This document shows, one piece after another, positions 6,808 through 14,944 of a DNA stretch of 24,302 nucleotides. Made by a program: the position numbers and the translations under genes. Origin of the DNA: DASQHM01 sp035632095 (GTDB lineage Bacteria; Pseudomonadota; Alphaproteobacteria; Ferrovibrionales; Ferrovibrionaceae); the NCBI GenBank assembly GCA_035632095.1, contig DASQHM010000001.1, positions 1 through 24,302 of the forward strand, written 5' to 3'. The notes below the pieces were generated by a model. It saw only the letters and a list, made by a program, of their open reading frames with translations. It searched no databases and was not told the origin of the DNA. Within the stretch, counting starts at the first letter, position 1. Every line of letters starts with the position of its first letter.

Positions 6808-8898
6808 TTAGGCGCTGGCATCGGCGAAGGTTTTGTTCTGCTCGGCCAGTTGGCGCAGCAGCGCCGCCGGTTTCCATCGCTGGCCGTAGAGTTTTTCCCA
6901 TTCGAGCAATTGCGCATAGATGGCCTTGGGTCCGAATTGCTCGGCCCAATGCATCAGGCCGCCGCGGTAGCGCGGGAAGCCGAAGCCGTAGAGCCACATC
7001 ACGTCGACGTCGCTGGCGCGCGTCGCGATGCCTTCGCCGATGATCTTGCAGGCTTCGTTGACGGAGGCGAACAGCACGCGCTTGAGAATCTCCTCGTCCG
7101 ATATGGGCCGCGCGTTGATGCCGAGTTCGCGGCGCATGTCGACAATGATGCGCTCGACTTCCGGATCCGGATGCGGGGTGCGGTCGCCCTTCTCGTATTT
7201 GTACCAGCCGGCGCCGGTCTTCTGGCCGTAGCGGCCGAGCTCCACCAGCTTGTCGGCGATCGGCAGCTTGCGGTACTTCGGATCCGCCGCGGCGCGGCGT
7301 TTGCGCCCCGCGTATCCGATGTCACCGCCGGCCAAGTCCGCGACGGCGAACGGGCCCATGGGATAGCCGAAATCCGTCAGCACCTTGTCGACCTGCTGGG
7401 GCAGCGCGCCTTCCTCGATCAGGATGCTGGCTTCCGCGGTGAAGGGCCCGCGGCTGCGGTTGGCGACGAACCCGTCGCAATTGCCGCATACCACCCCGAT
7501 CTTTCCGATGCGCTTGGCGAGCTTGGTGGTGGCGGCGATGACCTCCGGCGTCGTGTGCTTGCCTTTGACGATCTCGAGCAGCTTCATCACGTTCGCCGGG
7601 CTGAAGAAGTGCGTGCCGATGACGTGCTCGGGCCGCTTGGTCGCGGCGGCGATCTGGTCCACATCCAAGGCCGACGTGTTCGAGGCCAGGATGGCGCCCG
7701 GCTTCATCGTCTTGTCGAGCTTGCCGAACACCTCTTTCTTCACCGCCATGTCTTCGAACACCGCTTCGATGACGATGTCGGCGTCGCCGATCTCGTCATA
7801 GGATTGCGCGGGCGTGATCAGCTTCAGGCGCTTTTGCATCTCTTCGGCCTTGAGCGATCCACGTTGCACCGATACCTCGTAGGTCTTGGCGATGCGCGCC
7901 ATGGCCTTGTCGAGCGCGTCCTTGCTTGCCTCCATCACCCGCGCAGGAATTCCGAAATCGGCGCAGGACATGGCGATGCCGCTGCCCATGGTGCCGCCGC
8001 CGATCACGGCGACAGAACGGATCTCCGGCGCCGCCGTATCCTTGGTGATGCCGGGAACCTTGGCAGCTTCGCGCTCGGCGAAGAAGGCGTAGCGCAGCGA
8101 CTTGGCCTCCGCGCCGTTGACCAGCTCGGCGAAGATTTCACGCTCGCGCTTCAGCCCGTCGGCCAGCGGCAGCTTCGTCGCCGCTTCCACGGCCTCGATG
8201 CATGCGTAAGGTGCGCGCTGATTGCGGGCGGAGCGCGCGATCTTCTTGCGCATGTCGTCGAAGGTCGCGGCATTGGCCTCTTTCAGGCGATCGTTCCTGT
8301 CGCCCACGCGTGGAATGGGGCGCACGGCGGCGATCTTCTCCGCGAAGGCCACGGCGGATTTTAGCAAGTTGCCGTCGTCGACCACCTCGTCCAGCACGCC
8401 GAGCGCCTTGGCTTCCGGCGCGGGCACGTGGCGTCCGGTCACGATCATGTCGAGCGCCGCCTTGGGCCCGATCAGGCGCGGCAGGCGCTGGGTGCCGCCG
8501 CCGCCCGGAATGATGCCGATCAGGACTTCCGGCAAGCCGACCTTGGCGCTTCGCGTGGCAATGCGGTAGTGGCAGGCGAGCGCGTTCTCCAACCCGCCGC
8601 CGAGCGCGTGGCCGTGGATGGCGGCGACGACCGGCTTCGTGCATTCGTCGAGAACGTCATAGGTCCGTTTGGCCGGCACCGGCCGGGCCGTGCCCATGAC
8701 CTTGATGTCGGCGCCTGCGATGAAGCTGCGCCCGGCGCCGATCAGCACCATGGCCTTGATGCTCGGGTCGGCGTTTCCCGCGGTGAGGCATTCGACGATC
8801 CCCTCGGGTACGCCGGGACTGAGCGCGTTGACCGGCGGGTTGTCGACGGTGATGACGCCGATGGCACCGTGTTTCGTGAGTTCTACCAGCTTGGCCAT
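6808..8898 (-). CDS. Bifunctional enoyl-CoA hydratase / 3-hydroxyacyl-CoA dehydrogenase (FadJ/MFE-1-like)
   Basis: This 696-residue cytoplasmic beta-oxidation enzyme hydrates 2-enoyl-CoA and then oxidises the 3-hydroxyacyl-CoA with NAD+. The crotonase domain (about 1-190) has the oxyanion-hole motifs FIAGADIK and HALGGG and both catalytic glutamates, Glu104 (GGGLENAL) and Glu124 (LPEVLIGIIPGGGGTQRL). A linker leads to the NAD-binding Rossmann motif VIGGGTMGSG (about 298-307), NTSAL (407-411), and the dehydrogenase His430-Glu442 pair (HFFSP ... LLEIV). C-terminal 3HCDH domains follow to about 690. Its length is that of the peroxisomal-type multifunctional enzymes. GGGGAGAG ends 4 bases before the ATG. 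It is divergent from the acyl-CoA synthetase gene, which suggests joint use in catabolism of one CoA thioester. Chain or aryl specificity is unknown. Confidence 0.95.
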   Translation of the reverse strand: MAKLVELTKHGAIGVITVDNPPVNALSPGVPEGIVECLTAGNADPSIKAMVLIGAGRSFIAGADIKVMGTARPVPAKRTYDVLDECTKPVVAAIHGHALGGGLENALACHYRIATRSAKVGLPEVLIGIIPGGGGTQRLPRLIGPKAALDMIVTGRHVPAPEAKALGVLDEVVDDGNLLKSAVAFAEKIAAVRPIPRVGDRNDRLKEANAATFDDMRKKIARSARNQRAPYACIEAVEAATKLPLADGLKREREIFAELVNGAEAKSLRYAFFAEREAAKVPGITKDTAAPEIRSVAVIGGGTMGSGIAMSCADFGIPARVMEASKDALDKAMARIAKTYEVSVQRGSLKAEEMQKRLKLITPAQSYDEIGDADIVIEAVFEDMAVKKEVFGKLDKTMKPGAILASNTSALDVDQIAAATKRPEHVIGTHFFSPANVMKLLEIVKGKHTTPEVIAATTKLAKRIGKIGVVCGNCDGFVANRSRGPFTAEASILIEEGALPQQVDKVLTDFGYPMGPFAVADLAGGDIGYAGRKRRAAADPKYRKLPIADKLVELGRYGQKTGAGWYKYEKGDRTPHPDPEVERIIVDMRRELGINARPISDEEILKRVLFASVNEACKIIGEGIATRASDVDVMWLYGFGFPRYRGGLMHWAEQFGPKAIYAQLLEWEKLYGQRWKPAALLRQLAEQNKTFADASA

Positions 8899-9037
8899 GT
8901 TGCTCTCCCCTGTCTGCGTGAGGCGACTCTAAGCCGTCCGAACGCCGGCGCAAACCTGCCGTGAACGCCCCACGGTTGCCGCCGCTGCGGGTGATGATGC
9001 AGAGTGCGCCGACGGTGTGTCGGAAGGGATCTGGGCC
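8899..9037. promoter_or_regulatory. Divergent intergenic region between FadJ-like and acyl-CoA synthetase genes
   Basis: These 139 bases must carry promoters for both directions. The minus-strand gene has a good ribosome-binding site (GGGGAGAG, complement of 8903-8910). A small inverted repeat, CCGTG (8959-8963) and CACGG (8971-8975), could be an operator. I see no clear -35/-10 pair. Confidence 0.4.
9022..9029 (+). promoter_or_regulatory. Ribosome-binding site that decides the synthetase start
   Basis: GGAAGGGA ends 8 bases before the GTG at 9038. The upstream in-frame GTG at 9017 would add 7 residues but would place this site inside the coding region and has none of its own. Confidence 0.6.
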
Positions 9038-11140
9038 GTGCCGCTGATCGATCTCGCATCGCTGAAGCCGCTGTTCGCGCCGCAAAGCGTTGCCGTGATC
9101 GGCGCATCGGCCGATCCGGGCAAGATCGGCGGCGCGCCGGTGAACTTCATGAAGACGAGCGGCTTCAAGGGCCGGCTCATCCCGGTCAATCCGAACGCGA
9201 AGGAAATCCAAGGTCTCCCGGCATTTCCCACCATTGCCGACGTGGACGGGCCGATCGATCTAGCGGTCTTCGCCGTGCCCGCGGCGCTGGTGCTGCCGGC
9301 GCTGGAGGCTTGCGCCAAGAAGGGAGTGCGCTCGGTCGCCATGTTCAGCGCAGGCTTCGCCGAAGTCAGCGACGAGGGCCGCCGCCAGCAGGAGCGCATG
9401 ACCGCGATCGCGCGCGACGCCAAGATGCGCCTGCTCGGTCCGAACTGCATGGGCGTGGTGAACTTCGCCAACCGGATGGTCGCGACGTTCCACGCAGGCT
9501 TCGCGCAGATCGAACAGGGCGGCCGCATCGGCATGGTGAGCCAAAGCGGCGCCTTCGGCGGCCTGTCGCACATGATCGCGAGAGACCGCGGGCTGTCGTT
9601 CACCTATTGCATGACCACCGGCAACGAGGCGGACGTGGAAGCGTCCGATTGCCTCGCCTTCCTGGCGCAAGATCCCGCGACCCGCGTCGTGCTGCTCTAC
9701 CTGGAGGGGGTGCGCAACGGCCCGAAGTTCATTGAGGCGCTGGAGCTGGCGCGCGCCAACAACAAGCCCGTGGTCGCCATCAAGCTGGGCGCCACGGACG
9801 TCGGCGCGAAGGCGGCGGCCTCGCACACGGCATCGCTTGCCGGCGCCGATGCGGCCTACGACGCCCTGTTCCGTCAGTATGGCGTCTACCGCGCGCGGAA
9901 CTTCGAGGAATTCTTCGACATCGGCTATGCCTGCGCGATCGGAGACGTGCCTCACGGCCGCTCCGTCGGCCTGGTCACCGTGTCGGGCGGCGTCGGCGTG
10001 CTCATGGCCGACGAAGCCGTAAGCCGCGGGTTGGACGTGACGCCTTTGCCCGAGGCAGCGCAAGCCAAAGTGAAAGCCCTGGTTCCCATTGCCGGGACCG
10101 GCAATCCGATCGACGTCACCGGCCAGGTGGTGGCCGACATCGGCCTGTTCGAAAAAGCGCTACAAATCGTCATCGCCGACGGCGGCTACGACAGTCTGGT
10201 GTCGTTCATCGGCTCGGCCGGACGCAATCAGGACCGCATGGACCGGCTGCACCGGCTTTGGGCCGACCTCCGCCGGCAATATCCCCGCAAGCTGCTCGTC
10301 ACCTCCGGCCTCAACACGCCGGCGTCGCGGGCGCATCTGCAGACCTTCGGCGTCCTGAGCTTCGAGGAGCCGACCTATGCGGTACGCGCCATCGCGGCCT
10401 TGGCATGGTTCGGTGAAGCATTGGCGTCGCCGATCGAAAAGCCGGCCCCTTCGCCGCGACTGCCGATTCCGTCCATGCCCATGAACGAAGTCGAGACCAT
10501 GGTCCTGCTGCGCCGGGCCGGATTGCCGATGGTGGACGAGCGTCTGGCGAAAAATGCGGCGGAGGCCGAGCGTGCGGCGGCGGAACTCGGGTTTCCCGTG
10601 GTGCTCAAGGTGGTCTCGGCCGACATCCTGCACAAATCCGACGTGGGCGGTGTGGCGCTCGATTTGAAGGACGCTGCGGCGGTGCGCGAGGCATTCAAAC
10701 GCATCATGACGACGGTGAGGTCGCACGAGCCCAAGGCGCGCATCGACGGCTGCCTGGTGGCGCCCATGGTCGGCGACGGGGTGGAGACCATTCTCGGGGT
10801 CAATCGCGATCCCGTTCTGGGCCCGGTCGTCATGTTCGGACTCGGCGGCATTTTCGTCGAGGCGCTGAAGGACGTGACGTTCCGTGTCGCGCCGTTCGGA
10901 TTGAAAGAGGCGCACCGCATGATCCGGGATATCCGCGCTTACCCGATTCTCGAAGGACTGCGCGGCCGTCCGCCCGCCGACGTCGATGCCTTGGCGGAAA
11001 CCCTGTCGCGACTGTCCGCGTTCACGGCGGCCCATGCCGACGACATCGAGAGCCTCGACCTCAATCCGGTCATGGTCCGGCCGAAGGGCAAGGGCGTGGT
11101 GGCCCTCGATGCCGTGCTGGTGCCGCGGACGCGCCGTTGA
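9038..11140 (+). CDS. NDP-forming acyl-CoA synthetase (acetate-CoA ligase, ADP-forming family; fused alpha-beta)
   Basis: This 700-residue cytoplasmic enzyme interconverts acyl-CoA + ADP/GDP + Pi and acid + CoA + ATP/GTP through a phosphohistidine. The CoA-binding Rossmann domain comes first (SVAVIGASADPGKIGG). It is followed by succinyl-CoA-ligase-like domains with GPNCMG (about 134-139), SQSGAFGG (about 168-175) and the probable phosphorylated His263 in AASHTASLAG. The C-terminal ATP-grasp domain (about 480-690) has FPVVLKVVSADILHKSDVGG and GLGGIFVEALKDVTFRVAP. The alpha-before-beta fused order with no acetyltransferase domain is common in bacteria. It is followed 69 bases later by iorA, so it may work on the CoA product of IorAB, either conserving energy or running in reverse to activate an acid. 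The start is GTG at 9038 (9017 is possible). Confidence 0.9.
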   Translation: MPLIDLASLKPLFAPQSVAVIGASADPGKIGGAPVNFMKTSGFKGRLIPVNPNAKEIQGLPAFPTIADVDGPIDLAVFAVPAALVLPALEACAKKGVRSVAMFSAGFAEVSDEGRRQQERMTAIARDAKMRLLGPNCMGVVNFANRMVATFHAGFAQIEQGGRIGMVSQSGAFGGLSHMIARDRGLSFTYCMTTGNEADVEASDCLAFLAQDPATRVVLLYLEGVRNGPKFIEALELARANNKPVVAIKLGATDVGAKAAASHTASLAGADAAYDALFRQYGVYRARNFEEFFDIGYACAIGDVPHGRSVGLVTVSGGVGVLMADEAVSRGLDVTPLPEAAQAKVKALVPIAGTGNPIDVTGQVVADIGLFEKALQIVIADGGYDSLVSFIGSAGRNQDRMDRLHRLWADLRRQYPRKLLVTSGLNTPASRAHLQTFGVLSFEEPTYAVRAIAALAWFGEALASPIEKPAPSPRLPIPSMPMNEVETMVLLRRAGLPMVDERLAKNAAEAERAAAELGFPVVLKVVSADILHKSDVGGVALDLKDAAAVREAFKRIMTTVRSHEPKARIDGCLVAPMVGDGVETILGVNRDPVLGPVVMFGLGGIFVEALKDVTFRVAPFGLKEAHRMIRDIRAYPILEGLRGRPPADVDALAETLSRLSAFTAAHADDIESLDLNPVMVRPKGKGVVALDAVLVPRTRR

Positions 11141-11163
11141 ACGGCCCGGATTTGCCAAAAGCC

Positions 11164-11186
11164 GGTCAGGCTCGTACATACTGACC
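11164..11186. promoter_or_regulatory. Inverted repeat before iorA
   Basis: GGTCAG (11164-11169) and CTGACC (11181-11186) form a 6-bp inverted repeat with an 11-base spacer in the 69-base gap between the synthetase and iorA. It could be an operator for an internal promoter or a weak mRNA hairpin. No -10/-35 pair is evident. Confidence 0.3.
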
Positions 11187-11209
11187 CGAAGTCGTCATCG
11201 GAGGGATCG

Positions 11210-13363
11210 ATGGAACGCTCCTTCGCCAAGGAGGTCCGCCTGCTGCGCAAGGGCGCCGGCGAGGTTTTCGAGGGCGAGGGCATTCTCGCCATCACCAAGG
11301 CGCTGCTGCAGTCGGGCGTTGCCTATGTGGGCGGCTATCAGGGCGCACCCGTCTCGCACTTGGTCGACGTGTTGAGCGATGCCAAGGATCTGCTGGAGGA
11401 GTTGGGCGTCCATCTCGAAGCCTGCGCCAACGAGGCCGCCGCCGCCGCCATGCTTGCGGCATCCATCAATTATCCGCTGCGGGGCGCGGCCGTCTGGAAA
11501 TCGGTCGTCGGCACCAACGTCGCTTCGGATGCGCTGTCCAATCTGGCGTCGGCCGGCGTCATCGGCGGGGCGCTGATCGTGCTCGGCGAGGATTACGGCG
11601 AGGGTGCCAGCATCATCCAGGAGCGAACCCACGCCTTCGCCATGAAATCGTCCATCTGGCTGGTCGATCCGCGGCCCGATCACACGCGCATCGTCGATCT
11701 GATCGAGCAGGCGTTCGATCTGTCGGAAGCGTCGAACACGCCGGTGATGATGGAGTTTCGCATCCGCGCCTGCCACATGCGCGGGCGCTTCGTCGCGCGC
11801 GACAACGTGGCGGCGGCGCATTCAAAGCGGAATCCGTTGACCAAGCCGGAATTCGATCAGGCCCGCATCTGCCTGCCGCCTTCGACCTATTTGCAGGAGC
11901 GGCTGAAGATCGAGAAGCGGTTCCCGGCGGCAATCGAATTCATTCGCCATGCCCGGATGAACGAGGTCATGCCGGGGCGGATCGACGACGTCGGCATCAT
12001 CGTCCAGGGCGGCATCTACAACACGGTGATCCGCGCCCTGCAGCAGCTCGGCCTCGCCGACACGTTCGGCAAGAGCGTGCTGCCGATCTATGTGCTGAAC
12101 GTGACCTATCCGCTGGTGCCGGACGAGGTCACGGCGTTTTGCGCCGGCAAGCGCGCCGTGCTCATGGTCGAGGAAGGCAATCCCGACTATCTCGAACAGG
12201 CGACCAATGCGCTGCTGCGGAAGGCCGAACTCAACACCACGATCGTCGGCAAGGCCGTACTGCCCATGGCGGGCGAGTACACCTCCGAAGTCGTGCTGAC
12301 CGGCCTGGCCCGTTTCCTCGAGGGCACCATGCCGCAGGGCGTCGACATCGCGGGCATCGCCGCCGTGCTGGAACGCATCACCTTCGAGAAGAAGCGGGCG
12401 CTCAACCTGCTCGGCGGTCCGGTCCCGAAGCGCCCGCCGGGCTTCTGCGTCGGGTGTCCGGAGCGGCCGGTGTTCAGCGCCATCAAGCTGGTCGAGCGCG
12501 AGGTCGGAAAGATCCATATCGCGGCCGACATCGGCTGCCACACGTTCTCGACGCTGGAGCCGTTCTATCTCGGCAATTCGGTGCTGGGCTACGGACTAGG
12601 CCTCGCCAGCGCCGCAGGCGTGGCGCCGGCCTTCGACAAGCGCGTCGTCAGCGTCATGGGCGACGGCGGCTTCTGGCACAACGGACTGACTTCGGGCGTC
12701 GCCGGCGCCATGTCCAACAAGTCCGACTCCGTCCTCATCATCATGAACAACGGCTACACGTCCGCGACCGGCCAGCAGACTCTGCTGTCTTCCACTGACG
12801 GCGGCCAGCATCGGCCCATGGCCAGCATTCAGAACGCCGTGGCCAATATGGGGGTGCGCTGGGTGCGCACCATCCGCACCTACAGCGTCGGCACCATGGT
12901 GAAGACCTTGCGCGAAGCCATGACCACCGGCGAAAAGGGCCTCAAGGTCATCGTGGCCGACGGCGAATGCCAATTGGCGCGCCAGCGCCGCATCCGGCCC
13001 GCCGTCCGCAAGGATCTGGAGGCCGGCCGCCGAGTGGTGCGCACGCGCTTCGGCGTCGACGACGACGTGTGCACCGGCGATCACTCGTGCATCCGCTTGT
13101 CGGGGTGTCCGTCCCTGACCGTGAAGACGAGCAGCGATCCGCTCCGCGTCGACCCGGTGGCGCACGTGAACAACGATTGCGTCGGCTGCGGTCTTTGCGG
13201 CGAAGTGGCGGACGCGGCGGTGCTCTGCCCCTCGTTCTATCGCGCCGATATCGTGCAGAACCCGAAGCCCTGGGATCGCTGGCTCGCCGCGTTTCGCTTA
13301 AGCGTGATCGACTGGCTGCGTTCCCGCCGGCCCGCGGCCGCCTTCGCCAGCCCTGCCGAATGA
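11210..13363 (+). CDS. iorA: Indolepyruvate ferredoxin oxidoreductase, alpha subunit
   Basis: This is the large subunit (717 residues) of a thiamine-diphosphate enzyme that oxidatively decarboxylates arylpyruvates (indole-, phenyl-, hydroxyphenylpyruvate) to the aryl-acetyl-CoA, reducing ferredoxin. The N-terminal pyrimidine-binding domain has GAPVSH near 45-50 and the TPP-activating Glu75 in ANEAAAAAM. A CVGCPERP motif (Cys413, Cys416) precedes the pyrophosphate domain, with GDGGFWHNG (484-492) ending in NNGYTSATGQQ. The C-terminus is ferredoxin-like: Cys621, Cys627 and Cys633 belong to one cluster region, and Cys657-x2-Cys660-x2-Cys663 plus Cys673-Pro to a second. GGAGGG lies 4 bases before the ATG. 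It is followed after 7 bases by iorB. Oxygen-tolerant relatives are known from aerobic and denitrifying proteobacteria degrading aromatic amino acids; the exact 2-oxoacid here is inferred. Confidence 0.95.
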   Translation: MERSFAKEVRLLRKGAGEVFEGEGILAITKALLQSGVAYVGGYQGAPVSHLVDVLSDAKDLLEELGVHLEACANEAAAAAMLAASINYPLRGAAVWKSVVGTNVASDALSNLASAGVIGGALIVLGEDYGEGASIIQERTHAFAMKSSIWLVDPRPDHTRIVDLIEQAFDLSEASNTPVMMEFRIRACHMRGRFVARDNVAAAHSKRNPLTKPEFDQARICLPPSTYLQERLKIEKRFPAAIEFIRHARMNEVMPGRIDDVGIIVQGGIYNTVIRALQQLGLADTFGKSVLPIYVLNVTYPLVPDEVTAFCAGKRAVLMVEEGNPDYLEQATNALLRKAELNTTIVGKAVLPMAGEYTSEVVLTGLARFLEGTMPQGVDIAGIAAVLERITFEKKRALNLLGGPVPKRPPGFCVGCPERPVFSAIKLVEREVGKIHIAADIGCHTFSTLEPFYLGNSVLGYGLGLASAAGVAPAFDKRVVSVMGDGGFWHNGLTSGVAGAMSNKSDSVLIIMNNGYTSATGQQTLLSSTDGGQHRPMASIQNAVANMGVRWVRTIRTYSVGTMVKTLREAMTTGEKGLKVIVADGECQLARQRRIRPAVRKDLEAGRRVVRTRFGVDDDVCTGDHSCIRLSGCPSLTVKTSSDPLRVDPVAHVNNDCVGCGLCGEVADAAVLCPSFYRADIVQNPKPWDRWLAAFRLSVIDWLRSRRPAAAFASPAE

Positions 13364-13370
13364 CCTTGCC

Positions 13371-14915
13371 ATGACGGCCAAGCCCGTTTCGGTGCTGATC
13401 GCGGCGCTCGGCGGCGAGGGCGGCGGCGTGCTCACCGACTGGCTGGTGGACGCGGCGCTGCGGGCCGACCTGCCGGTGCAGGGCACATCGATCCCGGGCG
13501 TGGCGCAGCGTACCGGCGCCACTACCTACTACGTCGAGGTCCACCCCGAAACCAATGCCGCGCTGGAAGGCCGGCGGCCGGTGTTCGGACTCTATCCGTC
13601 GGTCGGCGATCTCGACGTGATGGTCGCGTCGGAATTGCTGGAGGCGGGACGCGCCATCGAAAACGGCTTCGTCACGCCCGACCGCACGGTGCTCATCGCA
13701 GCGACCCACCGCATCTTTGCGACGATCGAGAAGATGCAGATGGCCGACGGCCGCTTCGATGAATCGCGCGTCTTCCGCGCCGCGCGCGAGATGCCGAAGC
13801 GCGCCATCCTGTTCGACCTGACGCGGCGCGCCGAGACGCGATCGCAGCCCCTGAACGCGGTTCTGCTCGGCGCCATCGCCGGTTCGGGAAAATTGCCGAT
13901 CGCGGAAACGCACTACCGCGCCGCCATCGTCGCGAGCGGCATCGCGGTTGAACCGAACCTGGCCGGATTTGCGCTCGGGCTCGACCTGGCGCAAGGGCGG
14001 GTCGAATTGCTGGCGCCGCCGCCCAAGGCTCCGGCGAAGCCGGCGACCGACTTGCCGGCGCTGATCGCCGAGGCGGTCGATCGCGTGCCCGCCGCATGTC
14101 TCGACGTGGTCGAGCGCGGCATCGCCAGGCTCGGCGACTACCAGGACGCGGCCTATGCGCGGCTCTATCTCGACCGCCTCTATCCGGTTCTCGCGGCTGG
14201 CGGCACCGCGCGGCTCGGGGCCGAGGTGGCGCGCCACTTGGCGCTCTGGATGGCGTACGAGGACGTGATCCGCGTGGCCGACCTGAAGAGCCGGCCGGAG
14301 CGCCTTGCCAAAGTGCGCGAGGAGGTGCGCGCCCAAGCCGACGAGCCCGTCGCGGTGACGGAATTCTTCAAGCCGGGCATCGACGAGATCGCCGCCATAT
14401 TGCCGCAGCGGCTCGGCCGCGCCGTGCAAGGCTTCGCCGAACGGTTCAATCTCGTCGGCCGGCTGAATGTGGCGATGCCGCTCAAGAGCACCAGCATCAC
14501 CGGCTATGCGCGGCTTCGCATGCTGGCGCGTTTGAAGCCGTGGCGGCGGAAAACCTTGCGCTATGCGGAAGAGCAGGCGCTGATCGAGCGCTGGCTCGAA
14601 GCCGTCCGCCGCGCCGCGCCGCGCGATCCGGCTTTGGCGCTGGAGATTGCGGCTTGCGCGCGGCTGCTGAAGGGATACAGCGACACCTACCGGCGGGGGC
14701 GCGGCAATTTCCTGGCGATCATGGACCGGATCGTGCATCCGGCCCTCAACGGCATGCTGAAGGCCGACGCGGCCGAGGCCGTACGGACGGCGCGCGATGC
14801 GGCCTTGGCCGACCCGGACGGCGCCAAGTTGGCGCAAGCGCTCGACATGCTGCCGCGAACGGCACCCGAGGCGGTACAAACGCAGACGATCAACGCAGGC
14901 CAAACCGGCGATTGA
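13371..14915 (+). CDS. iorB: Indolepyruvate ferredoxin oxidoreductase, beta subunit (long form)
   Basis: This is the partner subunit of IorA, 514 residues. The first roughly 200 residues are the pyruvate-ferredoxin-oxidoreductase gamma-type domain, with the glycine-rich GGEGGG at 14-19 and SIPGVAQRTGATTYYVEV at 40-57, which helps bind CoA and complete the active site. The remaining roughly 300 residues are a helical extension found in the long proteobacterial IorB proteins (DUF6537-type by recollection) but absent from the short archaeal subunit; its role is not known. The ATG is 7 bases after the iorA stop codon with little Shine-Dalgarno, pointing to coupling to iorA translation. No frameshift or truncation is seen. 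A stand-alone ferredoxin gene is not present nearby. Confidence 0.92.
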   Translation: MTAKPVSVLIAALGGEGGGVLTDWLVDAALRADLPVQGTSIPGVAQRTGATTYYVEVHPETNAALEGRRPVFGLYPSVGDLDVMVASELLEAGRAIENGFVTPDRTVLIAATHRIFATIEKMQMADGRFDESRVFRAAREMPKRAILFDLTRRAETRSQPLNAVLLGAIAGSGKLPIAETHYRAAIVASGIAVEPNLAGFALGLDLAQGRVELLAPPPKAPAKPATDLPALIAEAVDRVPAACLDVVERGIARLGDYQDAAYARLYLDRLYPVLAAGGTARLGAEVARHLALWMAYEDVIRVADLKSRPERLAKVREEVRAQADEPVAVTEFFKPGIDEIAAILPQRLGRAVQGFAERFNLVGRLNVAMPLKSTSITGYARLRMLARLKPWRRKTLRYAEEQALIERWLEAVRRAAPRDPALALEIAACARLLKGYSDTYRRGRGNFLAIMDRIVHPALNGMLKADAAEAVRTARDAALADPDGAKLAQALDMLPRTAPEAVQTQTINAGQTGD

Positions 14916-14944
14916 ACGCCGGGCCGGCTTCAAAGGGGGGAACG

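Noticed and set aside
6850..8364. 504-codon plus-strand frame opposite the FadJ-like gene
   Set aside because: Antisense shadow of a clear bifunctional enzyme; no motif, signal or ribosome-binding site.
12948..14933. 661-codon open frame on the minus strand opposite iorA/iorB
   Set aside because: Its protein is rich in Arg, His and Asp with no domain, as expected for the antisense frame of a GC-rich gene; the plus-strand genes have clear catalytic motifs.
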